Assembly: GCF_910591885.1 (NCBI RefSeq)
Contig: NC_063272.1
Location: 13,590,364 to 13,654,363, forward strand
Origin: Bombus terrestris
Lineage: Eukaryota; Arthropoda; Insecta; Hymenoptera; Apidae
Direction of reading: 5' to 3'
Length of the DNA stretch: 64,000 nucleotides
In this document: positions 47,088 through 58,900 of the stretch, piece after piece
How the letters are laid out: every line of letters starts with the position of its first letter
Numbering within the stretch: position 1 is the first letter of the stretch
Notes under the pieces: model-generated
Database searches by the model: none
Told to the model about the DNA's origin: nothing
Seen by the model: only the letters and a program-made list of their open reading frames with translations
Program-made: the position numbers and the translations under genes

Positions 47088-47341
47088 TTTTTCTTTTTTA
47101 TTACTTAATTTGTACTTTACAATTTGTCCAGCTGGACATTTGGTAAATTTTTCCAACTTAATTGCTAAATAACATGTGGATGGCTACCCCCAGCGAGATA
47201 CCATCTTCGAGTTTGACTATTTTATTTCTTTAGTGAGATCAGTGGGGTGATTTCTTTTTAGTCTTCTTTCTATGAGAGTTTTGCTCGCCTCAGCAACCAG
47301 CTGGTTTGGATGTGTTGCCGTTCTTCCCGTGTATTTTCTTT
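47088..47341 (-). mobile_element. Jockey-like LINE, minus-strand copy interrupted by element B
   Basis: On the minus strand the frame reads KYTGRTATHPNQLVAEASK, then ERRLKRNHPTDLTKEIK, to a TAG at 47217-47219. It is collinear with the copy at 45.5 kb (ATHPN.L...RRLKR.HP.DLTK.I). The 3' UTR follows (GGTATCTCGCTGGGGGTAGC, on to CCAGCTGGACAAATTGTAAA) with an A-rich end at 47088-47100. At 47331-47341 the element is broken by an inserted B copy. The Jockey sequence probably resumes beyond 47431 but is too diverged to follow. Confidence 0.8.
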
Positions 47342-47420
47342 TTTCCTTTTTTTTCTATTTGGGAGAATTTTACAATCGATTCTCATTGAAAATTATAAGC
47401 AAATTATTCTGGCGTGGTAC
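47342..47420 (-). mobile_element. Element B copy 1: short A-tailed retroelement nested in Jockey-like copy
   Basis: A 79-bp insertion flanked by a perfect 11-bp duplication, GTATTTTCTTT at 47331-47341 and 47421-47431. On the minus strand it starts GTACCACGCCAGAATAATTT, has a hairpin-forming core near TTCAATGAGAA, and ends in an A-rich tail. It has no coding potential. The tail and target duplication show insertion by target-primed reverse transcription. The body matches B copies 2 and 3. It may be a SINE, or the 3' stump of an unidentified LINE. Confidence 0.8.
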
Positions 47421-47546
47421 GTATTTTCTTTAATGGTTACAGAAACACGTTCAGAATGACTCTGCCTGTTTGTAAATTTCAGCGTCTTCTTTAACATCTG
47501 TACAATTGTCTCTGGGTTAGAAATAAATTGTCATTCTCGACGTAAT

Positions 47547-47632
47547 ATCTATCTCACTTTTATTTTTTATTTATTTGAGGGAATTTTACGATCAATTCTC
47601 ATTGAGAATTATAAGTAAAATCTATCTCACTT
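47547..47632 (-). mobile_element. Element B copy 2 with 13-bp target-site duplications
   Basis: A 60-bp insert (47560-47619) sits between two exact copies of ATCTATCTCACTT (47547-47559, 47620-47632). On the minus strand it carries CTTATAATTCTCAATGAGAA followed by TTGATCGTAAAATTCCCTC and an A-rich tail. It is the same core as copies 1 and 3, truncated about 20 bases further at its 5' end. It lies about 130 bases from copy 1. Confidence 0.85.
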
Positions 47633-50600
47633 GACGTAATATCTCGTTTTATTCACCATATACGTAAATAAAAATGGTAGTCATCGGTCATTTAAAAGGA
47701 GAGAATGAGAAAAAACATATGTAGAGAACGCTGTATAACAATTTATTTTCATTTATCAATCGCGAGAATATTAATTACTCGCCTGATTCTCCGAGTGAAA
47801 GAAGAGTTATTTCTTCCTTCTCTTTTATTTTTACAACACGCAACGTTTATAAAAGAATGGACGGAAAGAAAAACGAACAAGGAGAGCCTGATTTCGAATT
47901 AAGTCATCGCGGATCGCCTTTGTACCGGGTTACGAGTAACCTTGCCGATGTTATCGACGATTCATGACTAATTAAACGGGAACGCGCGGAAAAAACATAT
48001 TTCTCTTGATGCCAGTGGAAAAGTTTCGAATCAGGTAATCGAATTGTGAATCGCCCCACTATTTTCGTATCGTGCTTCCTTTAAATAATTCATCGCCTTG
48101 GAATTGCCTTATTTACCGAATCTTTCTACTTCTCAACATGATTTCGCTCCTTCTATTATTTCTACCTTTTTATCTTTTTACGCTTTCATCGTTTTAGATG
48201 AATATTCGAGGAATAACGAACCTGTGTTCGTATTCCGTTGACAAATATTAATTACAATTCCAATATAGTGGAAATAACAAAATTACGTAAGAATCTGTAA
48301 TTTATTCCCAATAAAATTTACTTTCAATAAATCGTTATATCCTTTGCGTGCATTCATATCCTATCAATCGTAAAAGATATTTCTACTTGAGATAGAATAT
48401 TCGACCAATTTTTAAATGTCATGGAACGAAAATTACATTAAAGAAGAGCGATAACGATTTAACGAGGCAAGTAAGATTTGTCGATCGAAAGATGATTGGT
48501 TCGCATGGCATGCACGTGCGCAGCTTTTGCTTTTAATTAACGGGTCATCTAATGAAAAAGCAGTCGTCGAATGAATATAATACCTCGGTGTTACGGTGCA
48601 TGGCTTAATTGTATGCGACCGCTTAAAAATAATCGAATTATATGAACAGAAGTGCGGGGCGTAACGAGGGCAATATAATATTTGCATTAATCGAGGCAGC
48701 TCGCTTCGGTAGAGAACACGTGCTCAGCTAAACGTCCCGTGAAGGCGTGAACGATGTTATTCCACCAGGGAATCGAATCGAAGCACGTTATCATTATTCT
48801 GTTTCGTTTTGTTTAATAAATAGAAACTTTGGTACGATGATAGATTTCTATTTACAATTCTATTTTGCTTATAAAATATTTTTATATTACCCAGATATTC
48901 AATGTTTTTTTCACATACTTACGATTTTTTAATCAAAAGTTTTGTTAATCTCATTTCATTTTTCATTAACTCGAAATCTACTAGCATGTTAAGGACGAAG
49001 GGGATGTAATTTTTATTGTTAAAAACTAAGAAAATACAGCCTCTACTACCGGTTGTGATTACGTAACTAATGTCCATGCTACCGATCTTTTGTTAACTCC
49101 GCTCTCTTTCGCTCTCTTTCTCTCCCTCTTACTCATCCGCCGTTAATCACGCGTTCTTCCCACTATCCACGTTGGAGGCTCATTTGCGAAATACTAACGA
49201 TGTATTTAAGTGGCTAACAAATGTCAATATTCCAATTAAAACAGTGGCTCGAATACCTTGCACTGTCTACGCTAACTATTGTGCAACGCGTGTAAGGGGT
49301 TTCGCGAAGAAAACGAAACGTTCAACCACCGTTGCACCACGTTGATGGAGACGCGATAAAATAAATGAATCATTTATGATATCTTTCACCATTTCGTTAT
49401 CTTGCATTTCAAATCACCAATATCCGAAATTTACACATGATTCAGTGTACTCTTCTCGAGCATAGTTCAAATCGTTGTTTCATTTGTTTGCAAATGATTG
49501 CACAATTTGTGGGTAAGGATATTCTCTATCTTTTAACGCGCGTGTCGCGAAGAAGATATAAAATCTGTACAGTTCCAAGTTCACATTTTGCCCATCGTCA
49601 TTCAGTATTTCGAAATTTCTGGACGAAACACCTGGTTACCTGTATTTTTGGTCTCGGATCGACGCTGCAGAGGGGCGTTTATGTATAGTTGGGTCCTTTC
49701 TGAAGGAAGCGTCTATAGTTCGGTGTTCTGCGTACAAAAGACTAGTGGAATTTTCCAAGACGGTTTTACCAAGAGCAGAAATTAAGCTGGGTAGGCGGTC
49801 CGAGTAGATGAACACGTTTACCCACGTCCCTCTACAATACTTAATGGTTGAAAGAAAAATACCTACCACATTTTCGAGTCGTTCCTCTCCAAAATTTCCT
49901 TGCTCTATTTCTTTATTTCCCTACTACCAATGTATTTCCCTACTTAGACTGATGTTCCCTTTCTTTTCATTGGTACTTTCAAATTTTACGAAAGATGTAT
50001 CATTAATATCATTGTCTGTTTCTTCGATCACTGTTAGGAAAACTTTGGAAGAATTTTTCCTCTCTTCGGTATCGTTTCAATCGTCAAAACATTTACTTTT
50101 AAAAAAAGAAAGAAGAAAGACTTTCTTTTCTTCTCTTTTTCTATATGATCACGATTAAACGTCTTTGGTATCTTATACTTTCTTGTCTTGTCTTTTCTCA
50201 CCGACACACTTTTGTTCTCGCGAGACGACGGATTTTCAACAACGATGATTCCGTTCGCTCGTTTATTCGACATCTAATTTGCATGAATTTTCATGAAGCA
50301 TGTGCTGAATGTGTTAGAGAAGCTGTTGTGTTATGGTGAATATGTTATGGTGTTCTTAAATCAGCCGTAACTGTTCCGAGAAGCGGCGGAACAGCTTCTT
50401 TCCATTACCAGGCCTCCCTTTTCACCGTATGGCTCGCTTAGAAGAAATCTTAACGATGATTCGGGCCAGAAAATGGCGCCAATGGAAAGTTTCACTTCGT
50501 CATTTCACCCTGTAATTTCGTCCAACGAAGCGGACGCGTACCGATGTTGCGCAACGAGGTTAAATAATTTCCAGATTATTTTAGTCTGAACTATGGTAAC

Positions 50601-53600
50601 TTTTCGAAAGTGTAACTATTTCAAAACAGCTCGTAACGACAGAAGAATGAATCTAATTTCAAACATCTTCGAAACAAAAAAGACAGATGAAAAAAGGTTT
50701 CATCAATCATGCCTGTCCAAAAGAGACGACGAATTTTTCTACGTATGCTGATAGGAACGCGAAGGCTATGTAACGAAGTCCCGTGTCGGGGAGATGTCGC
50801 GTAGATTCGATCGCTGCGTATTAATCATCGTTTACAAGCTCGGTAGGTCGCGGAGATGGGGAAACCGAAACTACTTGCTCTTTCGTCGTCAACCGACACG
50901 TGGATACAATTGCCTGGTAATTTTATTGCATTCTTCGGTTGGTAAGGCTACTGTATGCAAGACCGGTTTTGCAAAGTGACTTTAACGCCTCGCTTATAAT
51001 CTCGGATCACGGCTACTGGATCGAGCTTCACAGAGAGTCTCTTTGTTCCACGTAAACGAGACCACAGTGTGGCAGCGGCTGCTACATATGTATGACTGAA
51101 TTTAGTCTCCAATTTAATTAGCAAATATAGGTTTACATTTGCGCGTGAATCGATCGAGTTTAATGGCTTCCCTCTCTCTCCTCCTTCTCCTCTTATTGTT
51201 TGCTTTAACTGGTCGTCAAAGTAAATCGCGAAGATGGCACCAAATTTCGCTCTTCGTAACTTTGTTAAACGTAACGGAGAGCGAACAACCATTGATTTCT
51301 CGTATTTCGTCTTCTGTATCTTTCGATACGTTTCTTTCTTTTTACTCGAGCGTGTGCCACTCCACGTGTCAATATGAAATTAAAAATACTTGATACCGAG
51401 CATACTTCGAAATTGGGTTAACGAGTGGAAACAAAAGCTACGCTCTTGCCTCGGGGATAAAACCAAATCGGTGTACGCGTATATGGTCAGTCACAAAGGA
51501 CAATGTACGTCTATCGAAACTCGCGTGTTTGATTTATCAGAGGGAAGCAAGTAAGAGTAGACTTTGTCACGGAATCTGTTACATGCAAAAGGGCTTGGGA
51601 TTTGCGCAATACATTAACATATACGTCGAATGATGCATTATTAGTTTTATTTCTCACTGGACACGAATTTCTCACGTGACTGATATTCATTGAACACGGT
51701 AGATCCGCCAGTGATCATGCGCGGTGAATGTGTTTTTCTCTCGTAATAAGAAAAACTCGACGAGAATAATTGTTGCAACTATTATGCACGAGTCATTAAT
51801 CACATCGTCACTGTCAGGACGTTTATTTCTACGAGATAAGGTAGGTGGCTGGGCTCGAAACGCTGCATGGGATTTGGGAAACGTATGCAAAGCATAGCTG
51901 AGACACCCCTGTTGGGCAAGGGAAACGAATCCTTGAAGGGGAAGAGATTTCGTGAGGATTCTCAAGAGGCAGACAAGTCTCATCCCTCCGTCTTTGGAGA
52001 GAAACGAGCGAACACAGCTGCGAACGAAGAAAAAGCATGGACCGACCTGTAGAGAGTAATTTGAATTCGTTGGGACGTATAGGGGCTCCAAGGGTTCCTG
52101 TAAAGGATCATCAATTCTCAAGATAACTCTCATTTATCGAAATGTCCGACGAAATCTTCGATTCGCAGCATTCGATAATGAAATCATGTGTTCGTGGTTG
52201 ATCGTTGTATTACGCGTGGAGAGATAACGCGGCTACTTGCGTAGCAATTACGCGTGTATACATTTTTAATGTATGTACTTACGTTTCAGCAATCGGCTAT
52301 GTAACCGCGATAAAGCGTTGCAAGCTATATTTTGAAACGATAGAGTTAGTCATATTATTGCGAGGTCTGGCGAAGAGAAGCTGATGATCGATCGTAGTGA
52401 TTTCAATGCAAGGGATCAACGGCTCTTTAAATCCTCTTTTTCGCGATAATAATATGAACTTGCTTGCTTAAATCTACCGATTTACAGACCTGTAATCACG
52501 CGCCGTACTTTCCGTAGCCACTGTATGCTGACTGAACTTTCAAATTATCTCGAAACGTAAAAGACGATGTTCCACGGAGGATATTTGTTCTGCTGTGTAT
52601 CGAAGATGAAATGATAGAACCTTTGAAGTTTCAATATTTGCTTCAGTCCAACGTGTCGCTGCGATGGTGTGAGAGAAATTGTGTTTTGAAACGACAGAGA
52701 TCGTAAACGATGATTTTGTAAGCCGCGGGACCGTTCGTTCGTGCGTGAAAGTTCCGCTGTCGGAAAACAGCGGGTAACAAATTATCCATGAATTTTGTTA
52801 TGACGCGTTCCGAATAAAGGGGTGAACCTCGAAGTAGATGGAAGAAAGAAAAATACGTTTCGATTCGAATCACGCGGTACCCTCGAGTGCAACAATGGCC
52901 TGTTCTTTGAACGGGCAACGAGGAGGGAAAAAATCAAGGGGAAATAATCACCCTTCATACAAATATAGGTCACGATAGAAGCGGTGGATATGCGTGTGTG
53001 TTGACCAATGACGTGTACGTACACAACGGAGTCACTCGTGCAGACTTATCTGCAGGCCGTAGAACAAATTTCCAGATAAATGTCTGTATACCGAGACTTT
53101 CTAGTCTCTCGCGTTAGCCAGCATCCCCAATCAATGGTTCGTACTGTCTTCCTCGCTTCTGGAAGGTTCTTTTAAATTCTAGATAGAAGTATCGATTAAT
53201 GTCGATTAATCCGCTGGTCACATGTGACGACTCGAGAACCTTTGAAGATAAGCCTTATTCGATAAATACGAAAAAAAAAAAGGAATAGATTAAAGTTATC
53301 AACTTTTTGTTTGCTCCTAATTCACTCTCTATCGTGAGGAGAAAGTCTCGATATATTAATAAGAGTAAATTGAATTTTCTCTTTGACGTTCTTATGAATC
53401 ATCGTGGTTCGTTCCCCTAAGAACAAAGGATACGTCGAGCGTGTTTCTATCGGATTGCTGTCAGGCTTATACGATCGTTATCCGAGGAAAAATGCACAAT
53501 TACGACCGATTAAGTCTATCTATAGTCCCTCGTAGTCTATTTGCAGCAGCTGACGAAACTCGTTTCCGTGTTGCATCAGTCGTCCGATAACCGACTTTGT

Positions 53601-53781
53601 TGTTTACCGATCGTCGATAATTATGCTGTGTTTCTTTCGTTCGATCTATCTTCACTCCTTCCTCTCTCGTGATCTGTTCCATAAAGTCAAATCTCTCTTG
53701 TCAAAACACCGATACCCTCGATTACGAGCCAAGAATCTCTCTCGTCTCATCTCGAATATTCATCCAATCGCAATCCGCGTT
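47633..53781. other. Intergenic or intronic stretch
   Basis: AT-rich, with a CT-rich run at 49103-49136. The 148-codon minus frame at 51687-52133 and the 61-codon plus frame at 51867-52052 overlap and neither is recognised. No RNA gene seen. Confidence 0.4.
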
Positions 53782-54046
53782 TCACGTAAACCGATCGATT
53801 ATTTCGTTTATGTACCGTTTCATCCACCGAAAGTTACGCATTGCCATAAATATTAGAACAGCATTGTAGCACCCTAATGCGTTCGCAGAGTTCCCCAAAA
53901 GCATTTCTGCTCTGCGACCGTAACACGAAACAGCTTCTCCTTCCAGCATTCGGCGACGATCCAACGTCTCTGGAAACAGCTGATCACTCTCACCAATCCC
54001 CAAAGTCGTGCGCGCACATAAAATCACCAAGCCCACACTCACCTTC
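53782..54046 (-). CDS. Candidate exon or terminal ORF, about 87 codons (unproven)
   Basis: On the minus strand an acceptor-like TTATTTACAAACAG ends at plus 54047. The open frame after it reads ILCARTTLGIGESDQLFPET, then LDRRRMLEGEAVSCYGRRAE, LLGNSANALGCYNAVLIFMA and MRNFRWMKRYINEIIDRF, and ends at a TGA at 53782-53784. It is balanced in composition, with paired charges. Against it, the strand also reads GAAG|GTGAGT right at the 5' edge, a near-perfect donor. If that is used, the exon lies on the other side (about 54043-54138), whose frame DPTEFQLDPVTDTTRDFHEK is also open. Both readings cannot be true. No family recognised. Confidence 0.2.
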
Positions 54047-54637
54047 CTGTTTGTAAATAATTTGACCGTGTCTTTAATTTTTCATGGAAATCTCGTGTCG
54101 TGTCAGTCACCGGATCCAGTTGAAATTCGGTAGGGTCGTAAGCGGCCTTTCATGCGTTCTACGAATACCGTGGTTTTAATACAACCTCGATCACCCCGTA
54201 CGAAGCGCCGGAAACGAAGGGTGCAATATTTATTCGACTACTCGATTTATTTCCGCTCTATCAATCGGCAGGAATGGCGATTGCCAGAAAAACGCATTTT
54301 CACGTGGACGTTGGTTATTTCGACGATGAGCACAGTGCATTTTGCGTTCGTCGCTCAGAAGGAGGCAGTTATTGCAGATGGAATTATTTTTCGTAGATCT
54401 AAAGTTTCGAAAGTTTCGAAAGTTTTACATTATACAAATAAAATCGTATATCTATTATTTGACAGCAGGAAATACGTATCTTTTTTTTTTTATTCACGTG
54501 CTATTCTCTGAGCAACGAGCTCTAACGTTTCCTCGAGTGTGACGATCCCACATTCTCCGATTTTTCAATTTTAATCTCGTATTAGATCACTGAACGAGCG
54601 TCGAGGATTTGACAAGCAGATTGAAAGAACGAGATCC
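54047..54637. other. Non-coding or possible exon flank
   Basis: Contains the alternative minus-strand candidate exon mentioned for 53782 and a small direct repeat of AAAGTTTCG at about 54400-54425. Nothing else recognised. Confidence 0.3.
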
Positions 54638-55147
54638 ATGTTTCCTTTCAACGAGCCTGTTCTCGTTCCACCGGAAACGAAACGTGTTTCTGTTTCTACA
54701 GAGCCTGGAATCAGTCAATTTCTCTATCCGAGGATCATAAAAGGTCCGCCACGAGACCGGCTGCAAGATCTTTTCTTCCGAGCTATCGCGTTGCGCTGCG
54801 TCCAGGCATTATTACTCGTGAGGCACGCAATTTCAAACGAGCCACGTCCTTCGACGGGGTCCTTTCATTATTCCGTTGACACATGGCCCGCAATCACTTC
54901 TGCACCCTTCCGCAGTCACGGCTCACTTCGTGACGGGGGAACTTGTAAGGGATTCTCGTTCTTTGCGTCTAATCCACAGTCGCTTTCACCGATCCTTGCG
55001 TATCGGTTCATCGAGATAGAAATGTTGCTTCATTTCTATCTTCCTCCATATCGTCGTTTTTCGTGGAATTATTTAAGATACGGTGGGAAGATCGAATCGC
55101 GTTGCACGAGAGTTATTGTAAAGTTAACTTATCAGTCGGAAATCTAA
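54638..55147 (+). CDS. Longest ATG open frame, 169 residues, unknown
   Basis: The longest open frame in the window, starting with a true ATG in a fair context (TCCATGT) and ending at TAA. I recognise no family. The N-terminal 45 residues are hydrophilic and proline-rich (FNEPVLVPPETKRVSVSTEP, then YPRIIKGPPRDRLQDLF). Later parts are mixed, with no clear membrane segment, signal peptide or repeat. The block is GC-richer than its surroundings, which lowers the stop density and makes a chance frame more likely. No promoter, poly-A signal or splice pattern ties it to a gene. Confidence 0.2.
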   Translation: MFPFNEPVLVPPETKRVSVSTEPGISQFLYPRIIKGPPRDRLQDLFFRAIALRCVQALLLVRHAISNEPRPSTGSFHYSVDTWPAITSAPFRSHGSLRDGGTCKGFSFFASNPQSLSPILAYRFIEIEMLLHFYLPPYRRFSWNYLRYGGKIESRCTRVIVKLTYQSEI

Positions 55148-55551
55148 TCTTATGCTTGCTGCAATTCAATATTTCTACACTACTGATGGCTACCCTGATC
55201 CGCTGCTAATGGTGGTTCTGAGAACGGTCGATCGACCTCGGTATTTTACGATCATAGGAAAACGGGCAAGGATATGATATATACTATTCGTCATGGTTTT
55301 ATATCTCGATCGTAAAATGCATCACGCATGCGTTCCTCGATCCTCCGTGACCCTATAGATTATAGATTATAGGTCGTATAATCTAACGAAGAACGCGCGT
55401 CAGACGAGACGCGCAAAATCAATGGCTAAATGTGTCTAGTATGACTCACGAAAGTATTTGAACGCTTTATAGAAAAATTTCTTATATAAATATACTTCAT
55501 GTGGGTTATAAAAATCATTTTAAAGGTCGGATAAAATATTCATTGTTTCAG
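55148..55551. other. Non-coding stretch
   Basis: AT-rich. Includes a small tandem AGATTAT doublet near 55356-55371. It ends in the pyrimidine tract and CAG of the next candidate exon. Confidence 0.4.
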
Positions 55552-55716
55552 TCTAGGTGGAAAATGTCGGACGTTATCCTTAGAATTTTCTTTCGTAGTT
55601 GCGATGCTAAAAGAACAGAGTTGGACGATGTAAATTCTAATGTAAATTTCGATGGAGAGAAATTGCGAATGAAATGTTGCGTTGAAGCAACGTTGGTCCG
55701 TGATGAGTAAGCCAAG
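55552..55716 (+). CDS. Candidate exon with start codon, 48-residue frame (unproven)
   Basis: A good acceptor (ATTCATTGTTTCAG) ends at 55551. Twelve bases later an ATG in strong context (GGAAAATGTCG) at 55564 opens a frame reading MSDVILRIFFRSCDAKRTEL, then DDVNSNVNFDGEKLRMKCCV and EATLVRDE, stopping at TAA 55708-55710. A strong donor CCAAG|GTAAGG follows at 55716/55717. The product is soluble-looking and acidic. If the donor is used the stop precedes it, so this would be a short complete ORF, or a 5' UTR exon with a small upstream ORF. The opposite strand carries a 132-codon frame without an early ATG. Unknown family. Confidence 0.28.
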
Positions 55717-55792
55717 GTAAGGCAACTGTATATTAATTTCTTGCGAAGTGAAATGATGCATTGTGCCTGCAATAAATGTCTTATATCTCCTA

Positions 55793-55960
55793 TATATATT
55801 GTCGGATTTGTTGCAAACTTTCCCAATATGTTAGAATAATTTTGTCCGGTTACGACGTTAACAAAGTTCCAAAAAGTTTTCTCTAACGCGCATAATATAT
55901 CCGTGAAAGTTTTGTATGGCAAGCGGCCCAACACTTTGTGAATCACCTTACGTCATGAGA
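55793..55960 (+). repeat. Diverged dispersed repeat, related to 34140-34300
   Basis: Second copy of the repeat described at 34.1 kb, anchored by TTGTCCGGTTACGACGTTAA and ending near TTTGTGAATCACCTTACG. Possibly a decayed DNA transposon. No transposase seen. Confidence 0.4.
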
Positions 55961-58900
55961 TTTTATGCCCGGACAGGCAAGTTTTTCGCCATCATGGCAC
56001 GCTTTCCCGCGTTTCCTCTGCGAGCTTCGGTTAATTTACTATCGCATAAAAGTCGACTGCTACGGTGAAGGGTGCGCATCGATTTGGCAGAGTCCGCGAC
56101 AAAAGGAGCCATGTTGCGTAAAGGGACGCCGTTGTCCTTTGATCTTATTGTGATACAATGTAATTTGATAAATTTATTCCAACATAAAAACCACCCTTGC
56201 GGTGCACGTGGGAACGCTTCGAAGTTCTACAAGACACTGATAACGGTAATAACAATGGGAACAGCTACCTTCGTCGCTTCGATTCGAATATACACGAGTA
56301 GACTGGAAATGTTTACGCATTCGTAGAAAATTTCATCTTCCACGCTCAATGTTTCATATGAGCGAGAAAGAAGTTTTATTTACTTCATGGTATTTATGGA
56401 AACGTTTACATAAAAATTCACGGTCTAGCGATAGAATAGAAACGAGATAAGAAAGAGTAATTCTAGCGAATTCTTCGAATCCGAAGAACTGTAAATATGT
56501 GGAATTTTGTAATAACTTTATGAAATTTTTAAGAATCTCTGGAATAACGTACGCCTCAGTTTAACTTTGTCTTTCGCCCGTTGCAGCATAGTCTTCTTTC
56601 AATGAAATCTATTTACGACTAACTCATCGTTTATTAAGTTTCGTCAAAGCCAAAGCTGGGATAAATCCGTGACAATATAGTGAAAAATAAGTACGCGAAA
56701 AGAGCAAGATGGACAGATAAAGTAAAACATTTCATCGATATTGACCGATTTTACTTAGTTTGCTTGTTTCGAGAGGAAGCTTCGGTTAGAATATAATATT
56801 CGATCTGTCTATTTCAGAAGAACAAATTAAATCAGTCGGAATGTATAAATGAGATACAAAGGAAAGAAAAGAAATGACATGACAATGAATAATGAAAGTG
56901 GAGAGAAAAGGAAATTGATATCGAAATTTCAAAATGATATCGTTGCACGAATTTTCAAAGCAATTTAAGAAAATATCAAGGCTATTTGCTGTTTGATAGC
57001 GCTGTTTATGAAATTTCCATCCGGTGTTTGCGTCGAACGAGCGTCGATACGCGGAAAGGCTTGAAAACGTTGAAGATAATTTTTTGCTTGCGTCATCTTA
57101 AGGTGGGGGCGGTTATTTTTTTCTGATATTTCGAGTATCCAATTCGTTCGATCTTTTATATAACACCTATACTGCCCTCCTTAGTCAGAACGTTCTATTT
57201 AGCATTTCTTCATTTTTGACGCTTCTGGTATTTCTTACCTCTCAAATATTAATTAAACTTCCTAGCCAGCTAATATTTGTAATCGAACGAAGAAAAATGA
57301 AGATGACATAGAGAAAATGATTTAATTTCTATCTCCTTCGATTTCAAAGTGATAGATAGAACATTTCAGCCAACAGCGACGGTATGTATACTTAAAACTA
57401 TACTTAATATCAATCACATCAGTCTTACTTAATACCGACCATCAAATATACCGTCTCAAACTTCTACAAATACGATCGTCCTTTTTTCTCGACAGGTTAA
57501 TCGTTTTCCGATTATCATTCAAGAAATAGCACCAGTCTTCTGAATGAAACTTCTACAAGCAGCTCCTTAACCGTTCTTCTTGTATTTACAACGTTAATAG
57601 GATACCGCGACGAAATTCCGGTACTTAGGAACTACTCTTAATAGGAAGTATTATGGCAGTCGTTCTTTCGATATTCTTGATGAGTGGTTCGATTCTCGTT
57701 CAAACGGTCAAATCGATAGATCAGCTTGTTATGAACGAGTAAGCAGCGAACTGAACGCGATTATAAATGAAGGGTAACATTAATCTTTCTGTACTTCGAT
57801 CAAAGTTCAAGCGATTAAGAGGTAGAGTGTACATGGTTCCATAGTCATTCAAGACGTTAGGTGACCTATGGCAGAATTCATTTTCCTTCTTAACCCCAGA
57901 ATGACGTTCGTAATTCTTATGACTAACAAAGACTTCGTTTGGAGTAGATAATATGTTCGATCGTAGATTATCGATTAAGCGAACCGTGATTATTAGACAA
58001 ATAAATCATTCATCAGATCGATTATCAGCAAAATAATATCGAGATTGTAATCAATGTGAAACAATATTAGCAATGACTGTAGATATTTTTTTAGAAATTC
58101 ACAATGATTTCTAAAACCTTCATCGCTGGAATTGTTATTAATTATGTTATTTAACTCTAGTAATTATCGTAATATAATATTATAATATATCGATAGCGTC
58201 CTATAACGCGTTGAAAATGCTACGAAACCATGTGAAGATATATATTATGTTATGTTATCATCGGAATGATTGGAAACATTTATATTTCATTAGTAATTAA
58301 TGATTTGCGGTCCTGTTTCCGATGACTGCTCGATGCTATCAGGTGTTACAGTCGACTGTCTTTATCGCGCGAAAATGCAGCAATTAAACGACTCTGACGA
58401 TATTCAGTAAACAGATTATGTACGGGTCAACACTTGTACTTGGTTGATGTACCATGCAAATTATGCAAGATTGTTATTTCATGCTGACCGTAAATGGAAA
58501 AGTTGCTTGTAAGTGTCGATTATGCTGACCGTAAGATCGAGCAAAACAATCGAATATTTTTCACAGTGGCAATCGGATATCATCCAGACTTTGTCTTTTT
58601 CACTTCTGTTTCTTTAATCAAATAATTCTAGTTAATTTGAAGAAACTTCCAGCAAAGTTAAATCGTGATAGAAAAATTTATACGACTTTAAGTCTTAAAA
58701 TATATCGCTATAGGTACCCATAAAAGCATGAAACTCCATTATAAAATCCCGTAAATAAATATAAATTTTATGCATCATTTCTTGTATTTATCTGTTTCTC
58801 GATAAAAAAGAATGCACGCCTAACCTTCGTATAATTACATTTTATTTATCGCATCGAACGTTTCACGACGTGTCGCAATAGCGAGATTTGACCAACGATT

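Noticed and set aside
51687..52133. 148-codon minus-strand frame
   Set aside because: No recognisable domain, and competing plus-strand frame. Composition-driven.
57670..57700. GTGGTTCGATTCTCG, a partial tRNA B box
   Set aside because: No A box or cloverleaf can be built upstream.
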